Assembly (NCBI RefSeq): GCF_000143415.4
Contig: NW_003314300.1
Span: 502,944 to 543,888 of the forward strand
Length of the DNA stretch: 40,945 bases
Direction of reading: 5' to 3'
Source: Selaginella moellendorffii
Lineage: Eukaryota > Streptophyta > Lycopodiopsida > Selaginellales > Selaginellaceae
Below, piece after piece: positions 20,216-31,747 of this stretch. Below the pieces are notes generated by a model. That model saw only the letters and a program-made list of their open reading frames with translations. It ran no database searches and was not told the DNA's origin. Position 1 is the first letter of the stretch; each line of letters starts with the position of its first letter. Both the position numbers and the translations under genes were made by a program.

Positions 20216-21489
20216 TTATCCCACCGTAGTCACAAAAAGTGAGTAAAGCTTTTTCTACCTATACTCACGTTCTTGCCTTTATCTGCAAAACAGTGATAAA
20301 CAAATAAAGACAAAAATGTAGAGAAGAGAAGAGAAGAAGAATGAGAAAAGAATAAAAGAGGACTCACCCTCAAACCCCAAAGGCATAAATATGGATAAGT
20401 ATATATCACTTTTTCAACTCTACTTTGCACAAATAGTCATAAAGGGGAGAAAATATAGTTAATTTAATGCAAATGCATACAACAATGAGTGGGGTTGGAT
20501 TCCAGCACGTCTAAGTGTTATTTGTATACTATATGATTTTATAACTGTTTCTACGCTTGTCTATGATAAATGTTGCCTAAGTTGGGTGTTTCTTCTTTAG
20601 ATGTCTAAGTTTATGCGTAACTCTATTTTGTCTAAGCTTCCTTCTTTTATTTTGCCTAGGAAGATACTTAAAATTAAATATTTACCTTTTCAAACAATAC
20701 TATGAAATATCACATCTTCCACTTGTAATTGCAATTTTCTATTGGAGATAATTTTGTTTCAATGGAGGTTAATGTTAATGTTGCTTGTGTTCAAAGATAA
20801 AGTTGAAAACGTGGTTATGATATTTGTTATTGGACGTGTAATGAGATTGGCCACACATATCAACATTATTAGCATTTCTTGGATTAGCATCTTCCATTTC
20901 TTGAGTGGAGAGGTGGGCGTTAATAATGTCTTGTAATGCTGCAGTTAATTCATTATTGAAGTAGAAGAATTTGGTTGGTCATACTACTCGATGCACTTTG
21001 AAGTTTAAAATAGATAACTTTGAGATCTATAGCTAATGCTAATGCTTTTTTTGAACTCCTCTCCCTTTTCGTGTTCTCAACAAGTCTATTCTTTTAGCAT
21101 TAATGAATTTTATTTTATAAATAAGGATTTTATACCATTGGCAATTATTGTACTTAATGTTTAGTGTCCACAAAGTGTAGAGCTAAAATTATTTTCTCTT
21201 GATAGGATTTATGAGGCTCAAAGATTGAACTGTGGATTCAAAAGTTTCATTATAGATTTAAGAATTCTACATCTTTTATTAATGACTTGCTATTTCAGTA
21301 TTTATATTCTTAATATTACTTTAAGGATAACTTTCTTTACTTTATGGGGATTGCTTATATGACCATTTGTAGTTGGTTGTGTTTTTTATTTTGATTTTAT
21401 ATTTTCTCTATGTTTACCATGACTCTTCTGTTCTAGGTGGGTATTATGGGATATCATCGTATGATTCTCTCTGTATCTAACACCTACAT
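20216..21489. other. AT-rich non-genic DNA
   Basis: No gene, no clear repeat and no domain in any frame. Confidence 0.5.
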
Positions 21490-22281
21490 GCAAAATGGTG
21501 TCATACAATGTTTAGCATAATTTTGGCATACCAATGGTACCCCACAAGATAAAGTAATATAGAGTTTGGGCTTAGACCCAAGCCAAATGCAGAACAACAA
21601 CACAGCCCAATAGAAGCTAAACTGGTGTCTTAAATGGTTAAACATGCATTCCAACCACTATCCTTTTTATACATTGGAACCCCCCCATAACCCCCTATAA
21701 CATTTCCCCCCCCCCCCCCCTGCCCCCCCTGAGGAACACTTTGAGCTTTCACCTTTAACCACCCTTAGTACCAAGAGTTAAACACTGGAACAATCAAGAA
21801 ATTTATTAAATATGGAATGGCACTAAATTGCAAATTTGGACATGGGATCAACACCATTATGTTCAAGGCAATCTCTACATTTCATAAATATGTCAAATTA
21901 CTTAAACTAGACACTTTTTATAAATAGCTATTAGAATTGGAACAAAACTAATACAAAGGGCGTATGATAAACTATCATATAGTGATATTGACGGACTAAA
22001 CTTAATATGCAAAGGTTCTTGCCAAGCTAGTGCAAGACAAAACAAAAGAGAACTAACAAGCTAAGCCAAGTATGCTTGGCTAAATAGACACTTAGAAATT
22101 CCTTCCTTATGCTCTTCCGGCTAAGTACAAATACTAAGTCCAATTTATTAATATTTGGACAAAAGGGGTTGATAAAAGAAATCAGTAGTACCAACTTCTT
22201 GCCATCATAGTAGTAAGGAGACAGTGTCCATAAAGACTAGCCAATAAATATCTTTTGATACCCAAAATCACATTCATGACA
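21490..22281. repeat. LTR-like repeat, copy 1 (diverged)
   Basis: Aligns in direct orientation with 35712-36542. Shared landmarks are GGGCTTAGACCCAAGC against GGGTTTAGACCCAAGC, a long C-run (21706-21720), ACTAAATATGGAATG, a GACACTGTC-like spacer and CACATTCATGACA at the right edge. It is more AT-rich than copy 2, as expected from ageing. No coding potential. Confidence 0.65.
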
Positions 22282-23115
22282 GAAGTTATGTAAATTTTTT
22301 TATTGTCCAAAAATGCAATATAATGTTATTCAATATGTGCATAACTACGTTTAATGCCAAGTTTATAATACTCCCCCTTATTGTGGCAAGGAACTAGATT
22401 GCTCAACTTATAATCTTTGTGAGAAAAAGATCAATGTTTACAATCACACTTGAGGCATTACTAATGCGGACACCATAATGTTGACAGTGGGGTTTAGGAC
22501 ATGTTTTCTAGTCATCACACAGCAGCTCCATGGAACAATTGGGAGAAGCAAGACTTGTGACAGCTTTCAGTCTTTCAACCCTGGGAGAGCAAGTAGTCTA
22601 TAAGGCTTTTTTGTAATGATTGTGTGGAGCTCTATGTTTAGATTTGGAGAAATCTTTTTGTTGCTCACTACACCTGGGCCACATCATCAAGCCCAAATGC
22701 CATTGGTGAAATGACCATGAAGGCCAAAGGCATAGCATGTAGCTTTAGAAATACTATGAACTCTCTGGAAAGACAACTCTTTTGATTTACTCTCTGTGAT
22801 ATGAGCTCTTGACCCTTCTAATATTGCTAGTATATGCTATGCTAAATTGCGTGATAAGCACTCCCTTCATCAAAGTCCAAGCCCATACCCGATCAACAAA
22901 CATGATCCTTTGGCATTTTTTGGTTCCAGAGCTAAAAAAAATAAGAAAAAATGTTTGTAGATAATGTTTTACCAAAAAGGATTTCCATATCTAAGATCCA
23001 GAAGAGTATGGTTATATTTTGTTCCTTCCAGCAACTTGGAGATCACAAGCCCGAGGACAATCCACTCGGGAGCGAGGTGGAAAAGATGAAAAGGGCCCGA
23101 TGAAAACGGCGTTTC
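22282..23115. other. AT-rich non-genic DNA upstream of the PPR gene
   Basis: No ORF of note. Must include the PPR promoter and 5' UTR in its right-hand part; no TATA box could be assigned with confidence. TACTCCCCCTTATTG at 22370 faintly recalls the pyrimidine tract next to the other LTR-like copy. Confidence 0.5.
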
Positions 23116-25437
23116 ATGCGCAGGATTACTGGCGCCCAATGGGTGATCAACCTGGTGCGCTTCTGCGCCTCGAGGAAGGATCTAGCAGAGGCGAGGCGGA
23201 TCCACGCCCAGATCCTCGACAGCGATCCACTGCGGCGGGACAAGCGCGTGGCCGATCAGCTGGTGCTCATGTACAGCAAATGCGGCAGCCTGGAGGAGGC
23301 TTGCGATGTGTTCCACACTATGATCGAGCTGCCGGATCTCTACAGTTGGAACGTCTTGGCTCTAGCTTATGCCCACCACGGGCACGCCGCGGGAGCCAAG
23401 GCCACTTTCGATCAAATGCCCCAGAGAAACCACGTATCGTGGCATTCGATCATCTCGGCTCACAGCATTCTCGGCCAGGCCGAGGAGGCCAAGCGCGTTC
23501 TTGACAGGATGCCGGCAGCGGATCTTCTCTCGTGGAACATCGTCATCGCTGTGTTTGCCCAGAAGCGGTATTTGTATGGGACGAAGCAAACGTTTGATTT
23601 GATGCCTGTTCTTGACATTGTCTCTTGGAATTGCCTTTTCACCACCTTTGCGCACAAAGGTGGGATTGATCAAACTTGCGAGTGCTTTTTTCTAATGCCG
23701 CAGTGGGATGCGGTGGCTTCAACTGCGATGGTCCAAGCATATGCCCAGTTCGGGCATATGGAGGAATCCAAAGCCGTGTTTGATCAGTCCATGGATCGAG
23801 GAGCTGTCTTGTGGACAATCCTTCTCGTGGCATACACTCACGAAAATCTCATTGCCGAGGCAAGCGAGATCTTTGATCGGATGCCTGCGAGAGACGTGGT
23901 GGTGTGGACAGCGATTGTGTCGGCTCTGGGACAGAACGGCGAGTTCGATCGAGCGGCGGCGCTGTTCCACGCCATGCCGGAGAGAAACATCATCTCCTGG
24001 AACACGATGCTAGCCGCGAGCGCGATCAACAGGAGCGCGGAGGAGACCACGGCCATGTTTGAGGCACTGGACGAGCGAAACTTGGTGTCATGGAACATCC
24101 TGCTCGATTCCTATGCACGGAATGGCGCGCTGGATCGAGCCATGCACGCGTTTGATCTCATGCCGGCGTGGGAGAGCGTCGCTTGGAACACACTCATCGC
24201 TGGGTTGGGTCTGCGATTGCGGATCTCGGAGGCAAAGTCAATGTTTGATCGAATGCCCGCAACGAAGAACATCATCTCGTGGACGTCGATGATCCAGGGA
24301 TTCGTCGAGACAGGCAGGGTGGATGATGTTAAAGAGTTTTTCGATCTCATGCCTGGATGGGATCCAGCGTCTTGGAACTTGGTTCTCCAGGCGTATGCCC
24401 GGAGCGGGCATACCGAGAGCGTCAAGAGCGTGTTCCAGGAGATGCCCGAGAAATCTCTCCTCGCCCACGTCTTCCTCATCGCGGCATTCGCCCAGGGAGG
24501 CCAGATCGCGGAGGCCAAGAGCGCGTTCGAGCGGATGATCCGGCTGGACATCACGGCCTGGAACACGATCATCGCTGCCTACTGCGGAGATCACGATCCA
24601 GGCTTGAACAACGCGCGCAGGGGATTCGATCGGGCTCCCAAGCGCGACATCGTGTCGTGGAACACGATCATCAGTGGCTACGTCCAGCGCGAGAATCTGG
24701 AGGAGGCCAAGCTCCTGTTTGATTCCATGCCCGAGAAGAACAGAGTCTCTTGCAACGCGATGCTGGCTGGCTACTCCAATCGATGCCTCGCGGACGAGGC
24801 CGCGGATCTCTTCCACTCCATGACCCAATCCGCGATCACGCAGCCGGATCGGCTGTCCCTCACGGCGATGATCAACGTCTACTCCAAGACCGGGCAGCTC
24901 CAGCGAGCGCGGGATCTCTTCTCCAGCATCGCCAATCCGGACGTGACGCTCTGGAACGCGATGATCGCCGGCCACTCCAACAGCGGCGATCTGGATCACG
25001 GCATCCAGCTGCTGCGCTCGATGTGGATCGCGGGAGTGGATCCCGACGGCGTGACGCTCCTCACCGTCCTCGCGACTTGCGCACAAAAGGGTCTGATCGA
25101 TGAGAGCTGCCACCACTTCCAGTCGCTGCTCACGGATCACGGCGTCCGGGCGGAGCGATCACACTTCTCGTGCATGGTGGATCTCCTGGCGCGGATTGGC
25201 CGGCTGGGCGACGCGATCGATCTGGCGATGAGCATGCCGTTCGTCCCGGACGAAGTGGAGCTCGCATCTTTGCTCAGTGCTTGCGGTTTACATCGTGACG
25301 CCGACCAGGCCGCACGGGCAGCCATGGATTTGGGGAGCGTATCTCCCACGCGATCCTCGCCGTACGTGCTCCTCTCCAATGCTTTTGTACAGGAGGTAAC
25401 GCCGTTCTTGGCACCAGGTAATTACGCTACACTATAG
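23116..25437 (+). CDS. Pentatricopeptide repeat protein (PLS/SS class, truncated E region)
   Basis: An intronless frame of 773 codons from ATG 23116, which is preceded by an in-frame TGA. The protein has about 20 tandem repeats, nearly all of 31 residues with the SS-type pattern (VVSWNTMIAGYAQNG-like start, AxxxFDRMPxRN-like end). The last two or three are longer, with the L/S character usual before the E region. The C-terminus has the start of an E motif (DEVELASLLSACGLHRDADQA, then YVLLSN) but ends after FVQEVTPFLAPGNYATL, with no full E+ or DYW domain. PPR proteins bind organellar RNA through residues 5 and 35 of each repeat and act in editing, splicing or stability in chloroplasts or mitochondria. 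No obvious organelle transit peptide precedes the first repeats, so the true start could lie elsewhere. A deaminase partner in trans would be needed if it is an editing factor. Confidence 0.9.
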   Translation: MRRITGAQWVINLVRFCASRKDLAEARRIHAQILDSDPLRRDKRVADQLVLMYSKCGSLEEACDVFHTMIELPDLYSWNVLALAYAHHGHAAGAKATFDQMPQRNHVSWHSIISAHSILGQAEEAKRVLDRMPAADLLSWNIVIAVFAQKRYLYGTKQTFDLMPVLDIVSWNCLFTTFAHKGGIDQTCECFFLMPQWDAVASTAMVQAYAQFGHMEESKAVFDQSMDRGAVLWTILLVAYTHENLIAEASEIFDRMPARDVVVWTAIVSALGQNGEFDRAAALFHAMPERNIISWNTMLAASAINRSAEETTAMFEALDERNLVSWNILLDSYARNGALDRAMHAFDLMPAWESVAWNTLIAGLGLRLRISEAKSMFDRMPATKNIISWTSMIQGFVETGRVDDVKEFFDLMPGWDPASWNLVLQAYARSGHTESVKSVFQEMPEKSLLAHVFLIAAFAQGGQIAEAKSAFERMIRLDITAWNTIIAAYCGDHDPGLNNARRGFDRAPKRDIVSWNTIISGYVQRENLEEAKLLFDSMPEKNRVSCNAMLAGYSNRCLADEAADLFHSMTQSAITQPDRLSLTAMINVYSKTGQLQRARDLFSSIANPDVTLWNAMIAGHSNSGDLDHGIQLLRSMWIAGVDPDGVTLLTVLATCAQKGLIDESCHHFQSLLTDHGVRAERSHFSCMVDLLARIGRLGDAIDLAMSMPFVPDEVELASLLSACGLHRDADQAARAAMDLGSVSPTRSSPYVLLSNAFVQEVTPFLAPGNYATL

Positions 25438-27380
25438 CTGACGCAAATGGCTTTCGAGTTCATCTCCATATACCCAAACTGGGCATACTTCTATATCGAA
25501 AGGTTGCATGGCTGAGTTTTTGTGATATTCCATTTACTTGCAGCGCCAGCTTGATTGAAGCTGCCAACCTCTTGGAGAATGTGTATGAAGAATTATCTGT
25601 TCACTGACACATTTTTCTCTTGTGAAGTGGGCAAAGTGTGGCTTCTTATTATTTTGATCCAAAACTTCTACCTGTGCATTCAATCTTGTGTGACACTTTT
25701 TGATACGTTCTAGATGGTAAAAGCAGGGAGAAAGCCCATTATTCAAGTGATGGTCAGGATGTTTAAAATTCTGTGCGGCAAGCAGGCTTTACATGGAGAG
25801 CTTGGGTGGCTGCTACGGATCTCCTCCAGGAATCGGACGAGTGAAAGGCTGAGCGAAGGCTGGGCTTTTACGTAAGGTGCCTTTCTGGTATATCTTCATC
25901 TGCTTTTCAAGTCGATCAATCACTCAAACTTGATTCAAGATGCAGGAAAAGCTGGGGAAAAGCTACAGAAAAATGCGGCTTGGGTCCTAGAATGAATAAA
26001 GCACTGATCTGATCGCTTCTCCAGCGTCACCGAATCTACTCCAACGAAGTGGAGCTCGCATCTTTGCTAAGTGCGTGTCGTGGGCCGGGCACCGTATCAC
26101 GCGATCGTCAAATGCCTTTCGTACAAGAGGTGAGACAACGAGAGAAAGAACTTAAAGCAACATGGCTTTCGGTGGACCTTCAATGTAGAAAGTAGATCAC
26201 AAATGGGCATATCCAAGCTTGATGATTCCCACATTGTCCTCTGGAATTCATAGCGCATCTTTGCTTGGGGTGATCTCAAGACTTTAGGGTTCTTGCTTAA
26301 CTTGCAAGAGTGTTTTGGAGGGCTAAGCTAAGTACATTGAACCTATCGCCGACCGGATTATCAGCCGGCATCATTGTATATACGATAAAGTCTCCTGGCT
26401 AACAAGCCCTTGTCTCCTTTCTAATGTCTTTCCTTACGTGCAATTGATTGCGCAGGCGATTCAGTCGCGCCTCAAGGTTGACGGACGAAGACGATTCGGT
26501 TCGCAGCTCTGGCATTGGTGGTGGCACACTTGTTTTTTGTTTATGGGCGCCATTGGATGCCCTCCCGGCGCGAGATATTCCACGCCAAAGGCGCTGGCTT
26601 TGAGACTAATCTGGCCCATTTACAATACAATATTGGAGACAGCACATGACTAAGCGGGTCATGAGAGCTCAATCATAGGCGCGCGCCAGAGGGATTTGGA
26701 TTGATCAAACCAAAAAATTGGCCAGCTTCTCGCCCATAAGCCCTAAATTATGAGCTTTCGTTGTATGTTGCATGGGGACGTCCCCATCAGGCCCCTGTCA
26801 GGCGGCCCATTTAAGGCCAAAGCCAGTGGAAAATAAATGGCGGCCAAAGGAGAGAAAGGAAAGATGCCATGCCAAAGGCTTTGCCACGTCTTTAAGGACA
26901 GGTCCTTGCCAAGGACACATAAAAGGACACACCAGTGGCGCCAGCTTGCCTGTTGGCGCAAGGCAAGGACCACCCGTGCGCATTTACACCGGGGGGGTTA
27001 AGGACACAACGCCCCCCCCGGATGATGCCCAACGCTGGCTACTATCGTTGTTACCTGGCCGCTAAAAAGGCGGGGCCACCGGCCGGAGCCACTTTCCGAC
27101 AGGCTCTTTCATGGAAGTGGTCAGTCCGTACGGGCTCCGTAGGCTGAGGCCGACCGTCGGATGGATCGGAATCGGCGGTGAGAGAATTAATGAACGGACG
27201 GCGGATTGGTTGTTACACGTGGTTTTCCAGTCCAGCAGGGCCGTCCGATTACGACACTGGAGCGTGGTCCTTTATTTCTTTGAGGTTTTTGGCGGAGGCC
27301 GGATTGTTGGCGCTACCAAGAACCCTGATCCAGGGAGCGCGAAATCTCTCTCGGCGGCATCAATGAGAGTGTGATTCCAG
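25438..27380. other. Intergenic region between PPR and Argonaute genes
   Basis: No gene found. A shuffled fragment of the PPR 3' end lies at 26038-26133. Near 26980-27025 a G-run and a C-run (CGGGGGGGTT and GCCCCCCCCGG) form an inverted pair. The right-hand part should hold the Argonaute promoter and 5' UTR. Confidence 0.5.
26038..26133 (+). pseudogene. Fragment of the PPR 3' end
   Basis: CGAAGTGGAGCTCGCATCTT, then TTGCTNAGTGCNTG, matches 25251-25284. It is followed within about 45 bases by ATGCCTTTCGTACAAGAGGT, matching ATGCTTTTGTACAGGAGGT at 25379-25397. The intervening part is lost. This is a partial duplication about 790 bp downstream of the original. Confidence 0.7.
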
Positions 27381-27611
27381 GTATGAATCGCGCGGCGCTC
27401 GCGACGCGCCAGCGATCTTTCCCCTCCTCTGCTCTTCGTCCTGCCTGGCCCGCGCGAAATTCAATCTCCCGGCCATTGATTGCGAGTCTTGCGCGGGATT
27501 CGTGTCTCCATTCCGAGCCAGCGCCTACTTGCATTCCGCTCAATCCCTCCATCAAAGCCCTCCCCTATCCACATCGCCAGGAATTTGGTCTGAATTTCTT
27601 GCTGACCGCAG
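27381..27611 (+). other. Probable 5'-UTR intron of the Argonaute gene
   Basis: CCAG/GTATGA at 27381 and GACCGCAG/G at 27611 bound 231 bp, ending 39 bases before the start codon. Longer than the coding introns, as is common for leader introns. Based only on splice-site appearance. Confidence 0.4.
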
Positions 27612-27650
27612 GTAACGCGAGAGCTTCCACATTCCGGGAGCTGATCGGCC

Positions 27651-30600
27651 ATGCCAAGGAGGAGAAAGACGCCCAGAGAGGATGAGAAAGGATCTTCTCC
27701 ACCTTCGTCGAGCGGAGCTTCTCCACAGCCGCCGCCCCGTGCCGCCGCAAGCTCCAGCTCAAGCTCCACTCCGCCACCGCAAGCTTCACAAGGGGCTTTA
27801 GCCATGGCCAGGCATCCACAATACTCGCAGCATTACCAAGTAGGAGGAACTAGTGGTGGAAGGAGTGGAGGTCAGTATAGTCAATCACGTAGTGGCCGTG
27901 GAGGAGGAGGAACGGGAGGATATCATGGGCAGCAGCAGCCACAGCAGCAGCAACAGCCGCGACAAGCTCCAGCAGTGAGCGCCGTGGTAGAGCAATTTTC
28001 TGGATTGGGTGTGGAAGGTCCAGTTGCTGCGCAACCAGCGCCACCGCAGCCGAGCGTCGTAGCTCCTCCAGCGTCTAGCAAGGCCTTGAGATTTCCGCTG
28101 AGGCCCGGACGCGGCCAAACGGGGGTTAAGTGCATTGTCAAGGTGAATCATTTCTTTGCAGAGCTACCAGACAAGGATCTACACCACTATGATGTAAGTT
28201 TCTTCTTGTCACGAGCTAGTGTTTGCATCCAATTGGCTTGTTTTGCTTGCGCAGGTGACGATCACTCCCGAGGTGACATCGCGTGGTGTGAATCGAGCGG
28301 TCATGGAGCAGCTGGTTAAGCTTCACAGGGATTCGAGTTTGGGTCACAGGCTCCCAGTGTATGATGGCCGGAAAAGCCTGTACACTGCTGGGCCTTTGCC
28401 CTTCCATTATAAGGACTTTCAGGTAAGTCTGCCGGAGGAAGATGATGGATGTGGTACACCGAGGTGAGTGTAGCTTAGCTTTTCTTTTCTTTTACAGCAT
28501 ACTGAAGAAAAGCATAAAATATCTTTCAGGAGAGATCGGCAGTTCAAGGTGGTCATCAAGTTCGCTGCTCGTGCTGATCTGCATCATCTTGGCCAGTTTC
28601 TGGCCGGGAGGCAAGCAGATGCTCCTCAAGAGGCCTTGCAAGTGCTGGACATAGTGCTGCGAGAGCTTCCTACCCATAGGTTCGCTCCTCTTTTCTTTGG
28701 TATCGGGTTTTTATGTGTTTCTTTTGAGTTCTTCCAGGTATTCGCCTGTTGGACGATCGTTTTATTCACCAGACTTAGGACGTAGACAACCCCTCGGTGA
28801 CGGCTTAGAAAGCTGGCGAGGGTTCTACCAGAGTATAAGGCCCACGCAAATGGGTCTTTCTCTGAATATTGGTAAGGATTATGAAATGTGATGGTATGTG
28901 TTCTGATCTATTGTTGAAGACATGTCATCTACTGCTTTCATTGAGCCGCTGCCCGTGGTGGACTTTGTTGGCAAACTCCTTAACAAGGACATAAGCAGGC
29001 CACTTTCGGACGCTGACCGCATCAAGGTAAAGTCCCAGCTTGGTTTGCGAAGAGCGATTTTAAGCTAGATCTGATTTTCTGTGCCAGATCAAAAAAGCTC
29101 TGAGAGGGGTCAAAGTGGAAGTTACACATCGCGGAACCATGCGACGAAAATACAGGATTTCTGGCTTAACTTCTCAGCCTACTCAAGAACTAATGTAAGT
29201 GTTTCTGATTGTTTGTGATGTGTCTTATTTTGTGTTTGCAGGTTTCCTGTTGATGATAGAGGTACAATGAAATCGGTAATGGAGTATTTCCGAGATACAT
29301 ATCACTACACTATACGAAGCCCATCTTTACCTTGTTTGCAAGTTGGAAATCAAGAAAGACCAAATTATCTGCCAATGGAGGTGTGCAGTTTTCGTAGGCA
29401 TGCAACGGACTAAGTTCATTTTTGGCTGATTAACAGGTCTGCAAGATTGTGGAAGGACAAAGGTATACTAAACGTCTCAACGAGCGTCAAGTGACAGCCC
29501 TTCTAAAAGTAACATGCCAACGGCCCAGGGAAAGAGAACTCGATATTTTGCAAGTAGGATAAGAATCTTTTCCCGTTTTTGTCTCTATTTTTATTTAACT
29601 GTTCTTATGTTTTGTGCTAGACTGTTTATCATAATGCATATAATCAAGACCCATACGCCCAGGAGTTTGGGATACGTATCAGTGACAGACTGGCTCTCGT
29701 GGAAGCTAGAATACTGCCTGCCCCATGGGTTTGTGTTTCTTCTCTTTTGTTGTCATACAATGTTCTTTAAAAATGCGGGTTTGCAGCTGAAATATCATGA
29801 AACGGGTAGAGAAAAGGATTGCTTGCCTCAAGACGGGACCTGGAATATGATGAACAAGGTAAGCGTGCTTGGAAGAAAACTGTTCTTTTTTAATTCATAT
29901 GTCTCCAGAAAATGGTCGATGGAGGGACAGTGAACTACTGGGCATGCGTCAATTTCTCTCGTACTGTTCAAGATAATATAGCTCGGGGATTTTGTAACGA
30001 CCTTGCTCAGATGTGTCTTATTTCCGGAATGGTACGGCTTAAAGAATGATCTTCAGTACTAATCGTATATGACATGCAGGCGTTTGCTGCTGAACCTATC
30101 ATTCCAGTTCATGCTGCACGCCCAGACCAGGTAGAACGTGCTCTGAAGTCGGTATATCGTGAAGTTCAAAGCAAGGTCAAAGGAAAGGAATTAGAGTTAC
30201 TAATTGCCATATTACCCGACAACAATGGCTCACTTTATGGTAAGAGACTTGGTTTTTTACAGATTTGCTGATAAGTTTTATTCCAGGCGACTTGAAACGA
30301 ATCTGCGAAACAGACCTGGGATTGGTTTCTCAATGCTGCTTGACAAAGCATGTCTTTAAGAGAGGAAAGCAGTATCTTGCTAATGTTGCGTTGAAAATCA
30401 ATGTCAAGGTAGGGCGCTTCATGCACGATGTTCGTGAATAAGCTCAACAAGTTTGTTGTAAGGTCGGAGGCAGAAACACTGTCTTGGTGGATGCACTATC
30501 ACGGAGGCTTCCTTTAGTAAGTGATACACCAACAATTATATTTGGAGCGGATGTTACGCATCCTCATCCTGGAGAAGATTCGAGTCCCTCGATTGCAGCG

Positions 30601-31747
30601 GTAAGTGTACGATTTTTCTTTTCGTGTGTCTCTCAATAAGCTGCCTGTTACAGGTTGTCGCTTCTCAGGATTGGCCAGAAGTAACGAAATACGCAGGTCT
30701 AGTCTGCGCTCAAGCTCACAGACAAGAGTTGATCCAAGATTTGTATAAAACATGGGTTGATCCTCAGAAGGGAACCATGAATGGCGGTATGATAAGGTTA
30801 GTAGCGGTGAGTTTTTTGTTTTACTTATTGTGCTAACATACGCAAACTTTAGAGAGCTTTTAATTTCTTTCCGAAGTGCCTCTGGATACAAACCTGGAAG
30901 AATCATCTTCTACAGAGATGGTGTGAGCGAAGGACAGTTCTACCAAGTTCTCCTTCACGAGCTGGATGCAATTAGAAAGGTATAGTATGGAAAGACTTGG
31001 CACATTGACTGATTCAGCTCTTCGTTTTGGACAGGCTTGCGCGTCACTCGAGCCGAACTATCAGCCTCTCGTGACGTTCGTTGTGGTCCAGAAACGGCAC
31101 CACACCCGACTATTTGCTAACGATCACGACGATACAAGAACTACTGATAAGAGTGGAAATATCCTGCCAGGTGCTGTTGCCGTTTATAAGTGGCGAATTT
31201 AGATAACTAATGAGAGACCGTTTTCCTTCACAGGCACTGTGGTGGATTCGAAGATTTGCCATCCAACGGAGTTTGACTTCTACCTTTGCAGCCATGCCGG
31301 CATTCAGGTAACATGATGGCACCCTGGCCTTTGTAGCTTTGCTCATACGACGAGACTATGTTACAGGGAACAAGCAGACCAGCTCACTATCACGTACTTT
31401 GGGACGAGAACAAGTTCACTGCCGATGGCTTGCAGTCCCTCACCAACAGCCTGTGCTACACTTACGCTCGCTGCACACGCTCAGTCTCGATAGGTAAAGA
31501 CCATAGCTCTTTCCCATAGGCTTTGACAACTAAAGCACAAAGCAATCGTCCTTTTCTTTCAGTACCACCTGCATACTACGCTCACCTGGCTGCGTTCCGC
31601 GCGAGATTCTACATGGAGCCGGACGCGTCCGAGGCTGGCTCCGTCCACCGGAACACTGCTCCCCGAGCTGGTAATCGCCAGGATGGCTCCATCCGGCCGC
31701 TGCCCGCGTTGAAGGACAAGGTTAAGAAGGTCATGTTCTACTGCTAG
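27651..31747 (+). CDS. AGO1: Argonaute, AGO1-like (20 coding exons)
   Basis: Small-RNA effector that loads miRNA or siRNA and slices matching RNA. Exons: 27651-28193, 28255-28463, 28530-28679, 28738-28871, 28920-29026, 29088-29194, 29242-29380, 29437-29553, 29621-29728, 29787-29858, 29909-30031, 30080-30239, 30287-30408, 30463-30600, 30654-30796, 30853-30979, 31035-31170, 31234-31307, 31367-31493, 31563-31747. All introns are GT-AG and about 45-70 bp, all junctions keep frame, and the product is 1,006 residues. Residues 1-140 are Gly/Arg/Gln/Ser-rich. The N domain starts near [12 protein letters not shown] (142), the PAZ near [12 protein letters not shown] (346), then MID and PIWI. The slicer set is Asp727 ([10 protein letters not shown]), Glu768 (HRQELIQDL), Asp813 ([10 protein letters not shown]) and a His of AHYHVLW (910-912), so slicing should work. 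The C-terminus KVMFYC is typical of the AGO1/AGO10 clade; I cannot separate the two without a tree. Confidence 0.95.

Noticed and set aside
7948-20216. AGCT as a proven target-site duplication
   Set aside because: AGC also follows the right end of copy A, so these bases may belong to the element. Four bases at one locus are not enough.
24238-25140. 300-codon minus-strand frame inside the PPR gene
   Set aside because: It is antisense to the repeats and Arg/Asp/His-rich; codon structure belongs to the plus strand.
28255-28463. Alternative donor in Argonaute exon 2 at CAG/GTAAGT (28423)
   Set aside because: Reading through gives [14 protein letters not shown], which matches the acidic loop of AGO1 relatives, and the donor at 28464 keeps frame with the next exon.
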